A program made the position numbers and the translations under genes. A stretch of 64,000 bases of DNA from Spongospora subterranea f. sp. subterranea (Eukaryota > Endomyxa: Phytomyxea > Phytomyxea > Plasmodiophorida). The number at the start of each line of letters is the position of its first letter. Positions within the stretch are counted from its first letter, which is position 1. The stretch is from positions 62,001-126,000 of the forward strand of contig JAUGWO010000166.1 in assembly GCA_049724395.1 (NCBI GenBank), given 5' to 3'. The notes beneath the pieces are model-generated. The model worked only from the letters and a program-made list of their open reading frames with translations. It was not told the origin of the DNA and ran no database searches. Of this stretch, positions 21,959-33,500 are shown piece by piece.

Positions 21959-24286
21959 ATGAGCAGGTGTTTGGTCCCGGATAAAACGGCTGATGGCCAA
22001 TCGTTGGTGCAGGTCCTGACCCTGGTCGAAGGGGAGGAGTACGGCTTGGAACAGCTGTCGGTATGCAGGGGCAGCGTCGACCCGAAGACCAAGTGTCAGG
22101 AGGCGCTTAAGGACATGCACGACAACAACCTTAACCTCGGGCTAATTGGCAACTGTACAATTTCCTCATTTGTTAACCGCAAAGGCGCCATTGTATTCGG
22201 CTGTTTGCCTCAGCTTGACAGTGACCCCATGTTTTCGCATCTACTGTCAGGGGGGGATTTTGTCACTGGACGAGGTTTCTGGGACATTTTGACGCGTAAG
22301 CTCCATACATGTGCATCGGAACCGGCTGTGACTAAATCGCCGGCAGACGACTATGCCCATAGCCATCAGAATTATCTTCGCAATACCGCAATTCTGGTTA
22401 CGACCGTGTACGATATCAAAGGATCCTGTCTTCAGATCACGGTCCTTATCTCATTGACAAATCTGGTGTCTAAAATCTTATTGCTTGCCCAATCTAGGAC
22501 TTTTGCCCCCGGTTCAAACTGTTCGGGCGTAGCTTTCATCCAGCTTCAATTGTTCGGCAGATCAGGCCTCTTCGTGGCCATCCTCGAATCACAATCCGGT
22601 GTCGACCCACTGGAAATTATGGTGCTGAAACTCTGTCGTATATTCGCGGCGTTAATCACAGTATGATTCAAACACATCATCATCTTGTTTTTTAACTTAA
22701 TGTTATAGTTACCTATTCCGGCTCCGAGTTCAAGGCACGTATAACAACAGACGTTCCAACAACCTTTATTACTGAGGAGGTGCCATTCGTGTGCACCAAC
22801 GCGTTTACTATGATTTTGGGCGAAGACGAGAGTCTTACTCGCACCCCCAAAGCCATTGGGACTGAGTTTTTTGAGCAGACTATGTCGTACTGGAATGATT
22901 TCACTCATACGTTGAAGATCCCGTTCGAATGGCAGGTATGTGCTCATTACTATTGTTTCGCAGCGATTTCTTAGCCATTGATAGGTCGATGTTATTCGCT
23001 CTGCAATTACCTTGAAATTATGTTCGTTCGACCAGTCAGGGGCAATCCTCGCTGCTCTTACAACATCTGTCCCGGAGGCTCCTAATACTGCCCGAACATG
23101 GGATTATCGTTTTTGCTGGTTGAGAGATTCTTATCACACAGTAAGAGCGCTAAACAGTTTAGGAGCCACTCGTTCAATGGAGAATTATCTGCGATTTATC
23201 ATCAATATTGTTGCCGGGGCTGGCTCGGGGGACCTGCAGCCCTTATACGGGTTGTTGATGCAAACCGAACTTACCGAAACCATAATACCACCTGAAAACC
23301 TTCCGGGCTACAGAAAAATGGGACCTGTTCGCAAAGGCAATCTCGCTTACATTCAGAAGCAAAACGATAGCGGTTACGGAAGTGTCATTCTTGCCGTGAC
23401 GCAGACATTTTTTGATGAGGTACGTCAAAACACTTGAATCTCCAATGCCTGAGGGTGGCCTTTGCAGAGAATTGAGAGCCCAGGCGATATGGCACTTTTT
23501 GAGGCGCTTGAACGCTTTGGCGATTTGGCTGTTGCATCTTACGATCAACCCGATGCCGGATTATGGGAACTTCGAGGCGCGCTCCGGGTTCACACCTTCT
23601 CATCCGTTATGTGCTGGGCTGCTTGTGATCGGTTGGCTAAGATTGCGGCAAAGTTGAATTTAATGCCTGTTAGCCATTCATGGGTCGAAAAGGCGAAAAT
23701 GATTCAAGAGTATGGACAGTTATCCTGGATTTTTATGGCTAACACTGGGTTCAGATATATTTTGACTCGAGCCTGGGACGAGGAGAGCCAATCATTTCTA
23801 TCGGTTCTTAGCGGAGAGAGCAAAGATGTTGACGCCTGTTTACTCCTACTGGATGAACTTGGTTTTGTTAAATCCTCTGATCCTCGCTTTGTTGCCACGC
23901 TTGCTCGAATTGAAAGGGTCAGAGAATTGTATTTTGGCGCTTGAACCACCCTAGTTTTAATCAGTATATTCCAGGAACTGTTGCATGACAACTATATGTA
24001 CCGCTACGTTAGCGCTGATGATTTCGGGGTACCATCCAACGCGTTTACAATTTGTTCTTTCTGGTATGTCGCGGCTTTAGCCCGGCAAAAAGGACGTGAA
24101 CCAGAGGCTCGTCAACTTTTCGAAAAATTACTTTGCTGCCGCAATCATGTGGGTCTTCTTTCTGAAGATATTGATACGACAACTGGAGAACTTTGGGGTA
24201 ATTTCCCGCAAACTTACTCAATGGTTGGTCTGATCAACTGTGCTGTGTCTCTGAGCAAAAGTTGGGAAGAGGTCGGGATTTATTGA
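21959..24286 (+). CDS. Glycoside hydrolase family 15 protein (glucoamylase/trehalase type)
   Basis: GH15 inverting hydrolase of the bacterial/archaeal glucoamylase-trehalase clade. An N-terminal super-sandwich part (LNLGLIGNCTISSFVNRKGA, LPQLDSDPMFSHLL, FGRSFHPASIVRQI, RCRPTGNYGAE) precedes the (alpha/alpha)6 barrel: TWDYRFCWLRDSYHTVRALN at 23099, LQPLYGLLMQTEL, GNLAYIQKQNDSGYGSVI. The acid and base glutamates are present in DAGLWELRG (about 23551-23577) and GELWGNFPQTYSMVGLINCA (about 24184-24243). At least five introns of about 50-60 nt split it. No signal peptide is seen, so it is probably cytosolic. The start could be 21959 or the ATG at 22115, just before the conserved core. The substrate, trehalose or an alpha-1,4-glucan, cannot be told from motifs. 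The introns exclude bacterial contamination. Confidence 0.9.
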
Positions 24287-24447
24287 ATTGTATTAGCCGG
24301 ATTGTCCGATTTGGGATTGTTTTAAATACAGCTCATCTTATATTTCGGTGAGTGCTAGCGTCCCCATAGGTTTAGGATCGATGAATCATTTGTGCTCATA
24401 AACGGCATGACTCAACATTGGCTCATCGATGTCTCTCAGCAGATTCG
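24287..24447. other. Short intergenic spacer
   Basis: A 161-bp spacer between two plus-strand genes, GH15 and the lectin-like gene. No recognisable feature. Confidence 0.3.
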
Positions 24448-25029
24448 ATGTCACAACGTTTAACTTATTTATTACGCCAGCATATGTATACATACGCATT
24501 CCTTGTGGTGCTGTTGAGCTTTATAGCATCGTCCGTATTCGCCGCCCCAGAAATGGCTCAGATTACTTTGGGAAGCATGCAGTATACCTATTTCGAAGCC
24601 AATCCGGATTCGGGAGAACGTCTTTCGTGGGTTGAGGCACAACGTTTTTGTCAGCGTCAGGCACCGCAATCTCCAGCCGCCAATCTGGTCACCTTTGATT
24701 CCCGAGAGCATATGAGGTTAATCATCAGCGAACTGAGTTCGGTTGATCCAACAGTACGACCATGGACAGCGTATCGTATTGATGACAAATTCTCCCGTCT
24801 GGTAATGGATCCGAACAACGTTCCGAGTGTTAACAAGACGTTCCAGCCCGCTTTGGCGAGCCCCACGATCCCGTTTCAACAGCCGGGCAGCTGCGGCGGT
24901 TTGAGCATGGAACCGGGTGAAGATAAACTCTACTCCGGAATGGGGATTGTGCAAGCCAATTGCCATTCGCTTGGGTCGTGGATCTGCCAGCGCCCGTACG
25001 AGCCCTGCGCTGGCAACACCATCCGCTGA
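24448..25029 (+). CDS. Secreted C-type-lectin-like domain protein
   Basis: The ATG at 24448 opens a protein with a hydrophobic signal segment (YAFLVVLLSFIASSVFA, residues about 15-31), then APEMAQI. The remainder resembles a C-type-lectin-like fold: YTYFEA, LSWVEAQRFCQRQ, AANLVTFDSREHMRLIISEL (family: SWEEAQxFC...LASIHSxEE), PWTAYRIDD and, at the end, LGSWICQRPYEPC (family: FICE). Four or more cysteines could form the canonical pairs. The calcium-site EPN/QPD and WND motifs are not evident, so sugar binding is doubtful. It ends at 25029 in a single exon. A Cys-containing frame (25080-25238) just downstream might be a further exon. Likely extracellular; ligand unknown. Confidence 0.65.
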   Translation: MSQRLTYLLRQHMYTYAFLVVLLSFIASSVFAAPEMAQITLGSMQYTYFEANPDSGERLSWVEAQRFCQRQAPQSPAANLVTFDSREHMRLIISELSSVDPTVRPWTAYRIDDKFSRLVMDPNNVPSVNKTFQPALASPTIPFQQPGSCGGLSMEPGEDKLYSGMGIVQANCHSLGSWICQRPYEPCAGNTIR

Positions 25030-25679
25030 ACAGGTTGACGCATCGGTGCCGGCTGAACACGGGCATGTTCCACACGTGCCTGGGAACGAGCCTGTTCCTG
25101 TCAGGGGCTTGCCCATCGGACCAGCTGTGCGTTGACTGTGGCCAATTCGTTCGGGCATCGAATGATTCATTCTCACCTTCAGCCAGCGTTTGTCATTTGA
25201 AAGATCTGGCACCCAAGTGTCCGTTGACTTCGAAATGATAAAACAACATTTAACTTAAATCCACCTGTTGCCATAAAGTGAAACGATCAGGAATCGGAGA
25301 GTTTACCGATAAGGAACGCGCGTTTGTGAAAACAAAAGTCGTGTATTTGCTGTCGATAAAAAACCGCCGACGCACCAACATGGTTGATCGAATGTCGTCG
25401 GAGGTGATTTTTCAAAATCATTCTTGAAGTATCTTGCATAGGTTAACGCCCTAAACCGGGTCGAGTCGATAGACAGAGGACGAATGTGGGTCCGTCCGAA
25501 TTCACATAAATTTACAATCCGCTCATCACATATAATCAATCAGATTTCATACGCTTTTTGACTTGGTTTTCCCGTGGGCGGATTTGTTTTGCCTTGGGTG
25601 TTTGGCGCTGTGAACTCCTGGCTGTTGCCGGTTAGCGCAGCCTGGCTGAACCTCTCATAGCTGGGATACTGCTTGAATC
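25030..25679. other. Intergenic region before Ku70
   Basis: 650 bp. At 25083-25238 a plus-strand frame (GACPSDQLCVDCGQFVRAS) follows a possible 3' splice site (gtcag at about 25100) and could be a last exon of the lectin-like gene; unproven. From 25240 to 25679 nothing is recognised apart from the probable Ku70 promoter. Confidence 0.3.
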
Positions 25680-28274
25680 ATGTCGTTCTTTGGCAATGAC
25701 GAGGACGAGACCAACGACGACTATCGCCTCGACTTCGCGACCGGATTCTCAGTCGATTGCACGGTCATCATGGTGGATGCCGGATCGACGATGCGGTCTG
25801 CGCTGAAAGACGCTGTTCGCGTTCTGGCAGATGTGCTGGCGCGGAAGATACGATATCAACGTGATCGAATCGGTGATCCATCGTAGCTTCGACGTTTTCG
25901 CTTCTATTGAATAATCCTCGACTATTAGCAATCATATTCTACAACACGGATAATGCATCGAATACCCTGCAGTTCAGGCACATCTACGTATATAGGAGTT
26001 TGGATGCTGTGGATGCGGAAAGCATCATGCGCTTTCAGGACGTTTATCGTCGAGACGTACACGTCATTCATAATCGCTCGTTTCCCTCAAATAACGCCTC
26101 AAACAGGAAAAATATGGCGAATTTTGCGATTCACTTGGTCTTTCTGACCAAGTCGAAGACTCACACGCCGATTTCAGCCAGGTTAGTGGTTTTGCTTTCA
26201 AATTTTCAAGTGCAATCAATTGCTTTAGGTGGTATGGACGGCGATAATGCTTTTCGGCAGTGTCAAATCGAAGTCTGTTTTTCGGCGCGTGTTTATATTG
26301 ACAAATCAGCCTGACCCCAGCAACGGAAACGCCACGCTTTTGGCCAAGGCCCAGAAAAAGATGGCGGATTTGTGCGAACTGGGAGCGGTTATCGAAGTTC
26401 TTCCAGTCAAAACACGAGATACTAAGATATCCAACTTCGATATGCGGCAATTCTATTTTCAATTTGTCGATGAAGAAGATGTCGATGATGAAAAGTCAGC
26501 CCCATGTTTTTTCAGATGTGTAAGGGTCTGATTTTTGGTAACAAGGTCATCTTTGGAAAAGCGTAAAGTATCCGATTGGGAGCCGCACCTAGCCACGTAT
26601 AGTAGTAGGCAGCGAGTCCTCGCGAGAACAACTCTCTCTCTTGATTCGAAAGGTGAACAGGCGATCGCTCTACAGGTGGGTCGCCAAATCGTTTTCTGTC
26701 GATTACTCTTAGGATTACAGGTATATTCTATGCGAATGGAAGCGAAGATTCCTAGTCCCATTTATTTAGATCCGCAGTCAAATGAATTGCTGACGCCGCA
26801 AACAAACTGGATGACACAAGGTCCTGTCGCGTCGTGCAGATGTTTCTCGAATTGAAATTGCACGCTGTTATTTCATAGATGTTTCTCGATTTGAAATTGC
26901 ACGCTGTTATTCCATACCTTGTTTTCTATTATTCATCGGTTTGTTTTATTGTTAATGATTAGAGATTTTGATGGAGATGTGCATCAGACACGGGAGAGCT
27001 GCTTGACGACTCGCAGTTAACGTCTTATATGCCCTACGCTGGACAGGTTGGCGAATCGTGTATTTACTATTGAAATCGTGTGACCCATTCTCAGAACATT
27101 ACTCTATCGAAAGAGGATTTGAAAAATATCAAGAGTGTTTATCCTGCTGGCATGCAGCTTCTGGGTTTCAAACCAAGGGCCCAGCTTCTCGACTATCACA
27201 ATCTCAAGCCAGCGCTTTTTATTCGCCCAGATGATAAGAGAATCGTTGGATCATCGCAGGTTGTTTCTGCTTTCCTTATCCGGAAGAGTCTGACTTTGGG
27301 TTCAGATTATGCAGGTTTTGATTCAGAGGATGGCAAAAAAGGACGTATTTATGGTTGCTAGAATGAATCTCCGCGATATCCAAGTTCCTAGAATCGTTGC
27401 GTTGCTTCCACAGTTAGTATCGCATTAGTTCTTAGTGAACTTCACTGATTTGTCGCAGGACAGAAAAGATGAACGATATTGGAGACGTTGTTGTTCCCGC
27501 TGGGTTGAACTGCATTACAATGCCATACGCTGATGATCTTCGTCAAGTTCGTCACCAATTGTCGTCTCCAATGTGCAATAGATTGATTTGGAATTGTCAG
27601 ATCCCTGAAGCGAGGCCAAGCGACATGACTAGATTTGAATTAGTGGATTGTGCTATCAATATATGCAAGGAATTTCAGATTGAGCATTATACGCCTAAAG
27701 CGTACGACAACCCGCACATCGCGAGATTCTATTCCACACTACGAGCCCTTGCACTAAACCAGCCCGAGGTACTTGCTGACCTTGAATCACCCTGCCAGTT
27801 TTTTTTGACCCTACATGTGTCTGTCTAGCTAGAACCTGTTGAGGATCTCCTTACAGTTGGAGAACCGAAGCAGTCGCGAGCATTGTTTGAAGAGTTTGTT
27901 CAGGTCAGTGAACTGAGTGCTGTTGACATTCAAGACTCCTCGAGCAAGCGTTCAAACAAGGTAGATTTTGTATACTTAATGAATTTCGAGAGCTCATTGT
28001 TTTGATATCGGTTATCAGTTAGACAGCCTTCAGCATTCAAAAAAAGCGAAAATCAACTTCGACCCCGAAAATCCGGATTTTAGACTATTTTACGAGAACG
28101 ATCAGGTAACTATTGTGTTATCTCCGATTATATTCTAATGGTTTTATATTGGATTAGTTGTCAAAGTTGACCATCGCTCAATTAAAGGTGTATTTACACA
28201 AACATGATCTCCCTGTATCTGGAGCTAAAGCCGCTATTATCAACCGTATAATTGGGCACATGACATCGGAGTAG
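25680..28274 (+). CDS. XRCC6: Ku70 (XRCC6), DNA double-strand-break end-binding subunit
   Basis: Ku70 pairs with Ku80 to ring broken DNA ends in nuclear non-homologous end joining. The vWA-like N-domain has TVIMVDAGSTM, then IIFYNTDNASNTLQFRHIYV, EKYGEFCDSLGLS and KSVFRRVFILTNQPDPSNGN. The beta-barrel core includes KRKVSDWEPHLA, PAGMQLLGFKPRAQLLDYHN and LKPALFIRPDDKRIVGSSQ. The stretch PRIVALLPQ then NCITMPYADDLRQVRHQL matches the family (FVALVPQ, LPFADDKRK). The last exon (28158-28274) is a SAP DNA-binding domain: LSKLTIAQLKVYLHKHDLPV. About ten introns, mostly 50-60 nt, are needed; one of 167 nt (26821-26987) carries a tandem duplication. The exon join near 27420-27470 is unresolved. The gene looks complete and intact. 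Confidence 0.93.
26838..26915. repeat. Tandem 39-bp duplication within a Ku70 intron
   Basis: Two adjacent 39-bp copies (26838-26876 and 26877-26915), both containing tgaaattgcacgctgttat, differ at two positions. They lie in the intron at 26821-26987, the longest inferred in this gene. Splicing GTCCTG...CATCAG around them restores the frame (MTQ-DTGELLDDSQLTSYM), so the copies are not coding. The low divergence suggests a fairly recent duplication. Confidence 0.85.
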
Positions 28275-28664
28275 CTCTAATAATTTTAAACATTCTCCAT
28301 TATATATCATATTGAGATGCAATTAGCAGAAGGTTGTGTTTGGCCAAACAGGATTATTGTGGGTCATGTGTAGATATATTAGGGGTTGTCAAAGTTAAGA
28401 AAACTCAGCATCTTTGGGTTTGGAAAGAATCGATTCTTTTGGCCTAGAATTTGGGCAAAAGATTCAGAATTCCGCGTAGGAAAGATCAAAGTTAGGAGAC
28501 TTTAATCAATTCACGCAGTCCACTCTCAAGTCGTTGACGTTAGGATTATTCCCTTGCGATCACTATGGTTCGCGTTGTTGGCAACTTGGGTAATCAGCAC
28601 ACTACCTAACGCTGAAGTTACCTACATCTTACATTGGCTTAATATCAAAGAAACCTTCGACCTT
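28275..28664. other. Non-coding stretch after Ku70
   Basis: AT-rich, with no supported gene. A small imperfect hairpin (gaatcgattcttttggcc against gggcaaaagattc) lies near 28428-28465. The word gctgaagttacc at 28611-28622 recurs inverted at 28848-28859, so it belongs with the inverted-repeat structure that follows. Confidence 0.4.
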
Positions 28665-28853
28665 GTTACCGGCAAGACCAGCGGGCCCATGATTGCCTGT
28701 AAAACGGTGAATTTCTGAAAAGCTCAAAACGTAGCCTACAGAGTTCTAAATCCAGCAAAACTGGTTTTCTAATCCGAAACCTAATTCTCGACGCAAAAAG
28801 GGACCACCCACCTTTTTTCCGGCAATCATGACCCCGCTGGTCTTGCCGGTAAC
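28665..28853. repeat. Long imperfect inverted repeat (MITE-like or hairpin)
   Basis: Two 33-nt arms, 28665-28697 and 28821-28853, match as reverse complements at 31 of 33 positions (arm start gttaccggcaagaccagcgg). The spacer is 123 nt. A further 12-nt pair (28611-28622 and 28848-28859) extends the symmetry on one side. No clear target-site duplication and no transposase frame are seen. It could be a miniature DNA-transposon remnant, a replication or cruciform site, or the stem of a long hairpin RNA. Confidence 0.7.
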
Positions 28854-28916
28854 TTCAGCATATGAGTGACTTGTGTTATCTTAATTGGCTTCTCATTGAG
28901 TGACTTAACGGTTGTA

Positions 28917-30191
28917 GATAGGTATCGTGACCTGTCATTAAAAGACTATATTGTGACTCTTCTCTGTGGTAGAGGTGGTCTGTATTGATAGGTATCGTGA
29001 CCTGTCATTGACCCCTCTCTGTGGTTTTGGTGGTCTGTGTTGATAGGTATCGTGACCTGTCATTGACCCCTCTCTGTGGTTTTGGTGGTCTGTGTTGATA
29101 GGTATCGTGACCTGTCATTGACTCCTCTCTGTGGCAGAGGTGGTCTGTGTTAATAGGTATCGTGACCTGTCATTAAAAGACTATATTGTGACTCTTCTCT
29201 GTGGTAGAGGTGGTCTGTATTGATAGGTATCGTGACCTGTCATTGACTCCTCTCTGTGGTAGAGGTGGTCTGTGTAGATAGGTATCGTGACCTGTCATTG
29301 ACTCCTCTCTGTGGTAGAGGTGGTCTGTATTGATAGGTATCGTGACCTGTCATTGACTCTTCTCTGTGGTAGAGGTGGTATGTATTGATAGGTATCGTAA
29401 CCTGTCATTGACTCCTCTCTGTGGTAGAGGTGGTCTGTGTAGATAGGTATCGTGACCTGTCATTAAAAGACTATATTGTGACTCTTCTCTGTGGTAGAGG
29501 TGGTCTGTATTGATAGGTATCGTGACCTGTCATTGAAAGACTATATTGTGACTCTTCTCTGTGGTAGAGGTGGTCTGTATTGATAGGTATCGTGACCTGT
29601 CATTGACTCCTCTCTGTGGTAGAGGTGGTCTGTGTAGATAGGTATCGTGACCTGTCATTGACTCCTCTCTGTGGTAGAGGTGGTCTGTATTGATAGGTAT
29701 CGTGACCTGTCATTGACTCTTCTCTGTGGTAGAGGTGGTCTGTATTGATAGGTATCGTAACCTGTCATTGACTCCTCTCTGTGGTAGAGGTGGTCTGTGT
29801 AGATAGGTATCGTGACCTGTCATTAAAAGACTATATTGTGACTCTTCTCTGTGGTAGAGGTGGTCTGTATTGATAGGTATCGTGACCTGTCATTGAAAGA
29901 CTATATTGTGACTCTTCTCTGTGGTAGAGGTGGTCTGTGTAGATAGGTATCGTGACCTGTCATTGACTCCTCTCTGTGGTAGAGGTGGTCTGTGTAGATA
30001 GGTATCGTGACCTGTCATTAAAAGACTATATTGTGACTCTTCTCTGTGGTAGAGGTGGTCTGTATTGATAGGTATCGTGACCTGTCATTGACTCCTCTCT
30101 GTGGTAGAGGTGGTCTGTGTAGATAGGTATCGTGACCTGTCATCAAAGGACTGTATAGCGACTCCTCTGTGCGGTAGAGTCGGGTTTGTCT
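28917..30191. repeat. Minisatellite: 21 units of 55 or 70 bp with 360-bp higher-order period
   Basis: Units begin gataggtatcgtgacctgtc and end gtggtagaggtggtctgt. Starts are 28917, 28987, 29042, 29097, 29152, 29222, 29277, 29332, 29387, 29442, 29512, 29582, 29637, 29692, 29747, 29802, 29872, 29942, 29997, 30067 and 30122. Short units are 55 bp; long units are 70 bp because they carry an extra 15 bp (containing aaaagactatattgt). The order 70-70-55-55-55-55 recurs as a 360-bp block: 29222-29581 and 29582-29941 are almost identical and share the rare gtatcgtaacc variant at 29387 and 29747. The last unit is diverged. Uninterrupted tandem copies rule out CRISPR. Confidence 0.97.
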
Positions 30192-30517
30192 TGCATCGCT
30201 CATTCTCATCAATCTCATAGCGTTAACGGCGATAATATCGGGGCCAGATGCGATGGTGAAATCGCAGACTCGCTCAGCATCACCTCGCAGGCGCGTCTCT
30301 ACCGCTGCCGGTTTAGTCACTGTGTCGTCGAATATCATAATTCCTGATCTGTCTAATCCTACGGTACACCATCATCAACGAACACGGTTCTATCAGGTCC
30401 AGGACGCTGAGTCGGTTTGACAGATTCAGGTTGAAAGGCATCACGTGAAAAATGTGTCCCATTACGGTGATGTAGATGCACCCTATATGATGACAGAAAT
30501 CGCGGGTTCTGAACCGT
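30192..30517. other. Spacer after minisatellite; ambiguous coding
   Basis: 326 bp with competing frames. The minus strand from the ATG at 30338 reads MIFDDTVTKPAAVETRLRGD and enters the minisatellite. The plus strand near 30420-30560 reads QIQVERHHVKNVSHYGDVDA. Either could be an exon; neither is recognised. The 5' end of the next plus-strand gene probably lies here. Confidence 0.25.
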
Positions 30518-33500
30518 TTGAAGATTTTGCCATCAAAGATCTTATCGCTCAAAATAAATATTAAGTCGGAAAAAAGTGCAGTTTCGAAATTAATTCCACC
30601 AAAATCGGAAAGTACAAGGAAGAAAGTACCTCATCGTTCGACTCGGGCCCGTACTCCCGACGATTTTCATCCTACGGATTCCAATCTCGCGTCATCGCTT
30701 ATTCGCTCGGTCGCCGTTAAAAAGGAGGTTCCAAGTATAGATTCTGATAGACCGGTTTCCTTAAAACGAACGAAATCTGCTGTGGTCCTGACCAAGGGTC
30801 CGCGAACAAATTCCATCAAGACACCATCTAGGTGGTTTTCGAGCAATGAGACCATCTCAGTTGCAAATCAAAGGCTAGATGTCGCTAAGATTGCTGATTC
30901 CGACAACGTGTCGGCAGATGCGCTCACAAACATCCCATACCCTTCGGCAAGCTCCTCACTGCAGTCTAACCCTGAACCATTTACAGCTCCTAAACCAACA
31001 TCTCCACCTAGATATAACACTCTACAAAATCAGACGCCAATTGTCGGAACTAGCCACTTTTCCAGTCATAAACGTGAAAGCAAAACGACAGGAACTCAGC
31101 ATGAGACAGACAAACCAGTCCCTTCGGCTGCTACAGCCGAAGAGGCTGATCGTGAACGAGAGCATGCATATCAGAATCTCATCCAGGAGTTCATGCGAAA
31201 TCAAGAGCAGATGCACAAGCAACAGATGACAGCAATCCATTCACTTTTTGAGAAAAAAACAGATGAACAGGTCGCACCGCTGAACATCAGTAATGGTGAT
31301 CCTGCGCCACCTGCTCTAGCCTCGGTTGCTGTTGCGGTCAGTAAATTATCTCGGCAATTGGACACAATTGGCCTATCGAAACCTAGATTGGAGAGGGTGC
31401 GGATCGACGTCTCATCGGTGGAGAAGCAGATGTCAGAATTAGAGGACAATGCCACCGCATGTACTCGCCGGATACAGCAGCAAGCCCAAGCTGTGGCTCA
31501 ACAAGTAAACGCGATTGGCTTAATCTTCATAACGGCTGATGCCTTTTATTGGTCAGGTTGATCAAATGCAACAGCTGGCTCAATTACAGGACCTTCGACC
31601 TTTCAAATCTAAAGCCGAACCGCAGAAACCGGTTATGCGCAATCAGTTGATTTCAAAGGATGTATTTTAACTTGTGTTCAGGTTTCACCATCGTTGCCAG
31701 TTTTTGGAAAGTCCCGTTATTCTGACAAGTTCGATTACAGTGTTATGGAGAAACGGATTCAGGAGTTGCACCAAGCAATGGTGAATCTTGACCAAGAAAC
31801 ATGTTTGGAAGCCCATTGGGCAAAGGCTACTTCCACGCCTCGACCGGAGCCACCATCCTTTTCAAAACAGTTTGTTGGTAAAAATACCAGCTTACGTCGA
31901 CGAAAATCGAATATGTAAGATTGGCGCAAATCGTGTACTGCTTATATAAAGAATGCAAATCCACAGCAAATCGCAAAACAGCATCGCCGATGACTCCTGG
32001 AAAGAAAACATACCTGTTCCTTTCAACAACGGTATGAAGAATACCACAGAATCCGCATATGACCGTTGGCTTGATGCTCAAAAAAGGTAATTTCACCGAT
32101 TTGCTTTATTCTCTTGCTTAATAACGGTCAGTAATCATCTATCGTCCATTACTTCTGGAAATTCGTCTCGGTCACTCAAAGGAATTGTAAGAACCCATTC
32201 CCGGCCACTTCATTTGCAAAATATGGCCAAAACGCTGACAACCATCAACGAGAATGAAGCGACGACACCTGATCCAATCCCCTATCGTCGGCCTCGAGCT
32301 TTTCATCGTGCAGTTATTCCAGACCTTCAAGACTCGCAACCAACTATTTCCATATCTCCTCATATAGCTCAACCATCATTGTCCGAATGTGTCGCAGCTG
32401 TTCCTGAGTGTACGCCGTCTATCATTGAAAGTCATGATGCTCCTTCTGATTTGGCTCCTGAAGTGACATCGATGATGTTTTCGAATGATTATGACAATGC
32501 CAATGAATCTATATCAACCTGTGATCAATGCACATCCACCGAAATACCAACTCCATTGGCGATAAACATTTTTACGCGCGACTCTAACTTAGAAGTTCCC
32601 TTTACGGTTGGTTACTTGACGACTCAGATCTTGCCTTATTTTAATCTGGTCTTCACAAGGTACTGGAATGTGATGAAGGAATTATGAATTTATCTTCTAA
32701 TCCCTCACACTATCGTCTGGATTCCGCCGTTGACAGTGCCACAGATCACGTCGTTGGTCAATATTATGGATACGATGGATACGATAACGTGGTGATGATT
32801 GATGGACATAGCCTAACTCAGCTAATGGAAGAGACAATCCTGGATGAACTGGTTTCGCCTCGTTCACCGGTTGTTGACACGTTTTCGCCTGCAAGGTCCA
32901 CGACGTATAATCAGTCGATGTTAGCGCTGTTATTGCAGCTATTTATTTCCGAAAATCATCATGTGATAAGGGGGCCGGAATCGGGTCCAGAACCCGAAGC
33001 TATGTAAGTCATGTGTTACCAATATTTACATGGGTTCCCATACCTTTTTAGATCGTCAAATCATGGTTCAGTATCTGACCCGTTAAGCCTTCATATTACA
33101 CCAGTGACCCTGGTCGGCAACTGCATTAGCATTACGGTTGTCCAAGTATGCATTGAAATTGTGGGTTCCTGTACTATATATCCCGAGATTCAGGCTATTC
33201 ATAACTCTGAGTCCGTTCAATCGTCATCATTGTCATCGTTAGGTCCTACAAATAGTGCCAATCCACCTTCTTCACTGTCGGGAAGCCGTTCAGATCTTGC
33301 CAAAAGGAGTCGTTCAGTGTCTCCTCTGAAGAGTGTAAATAATCCTCGTAGTTCAGTGCCAGTTTCCTACAAGATCGTGAAGGTGGATCAACTCCAGATG
33401 GATAGTGATAAGGATCAAGGTTCATATCAGTATATGAGCGATTTAAGCGAAGATGAGCCTGATGATGGCGATGTTGATGCGGAGATTGTTTATCCATTTT

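Noticed and set aside
24718-25212. 165-codon minus-strand frame opposite the lectin-like gene
   Set aside because: It shows no similarity, and the plus strand carries a signal peptide and lectin-like motifs across the same bases.
28665-28853. Full DNA transposon or LTR element
   Set aside because: Only the inverted arms exist; there is no transposase, integrase or reverse-transcriptase sequence and no clear target-site duplication. No virus-like element was found anywhere in the window.
28917-30191. CRISPR-like repeat array
   Set aside because: Repeats are directly tandem, with no unique spacers, and the locus is eukaryotic; it is a minisatellite.
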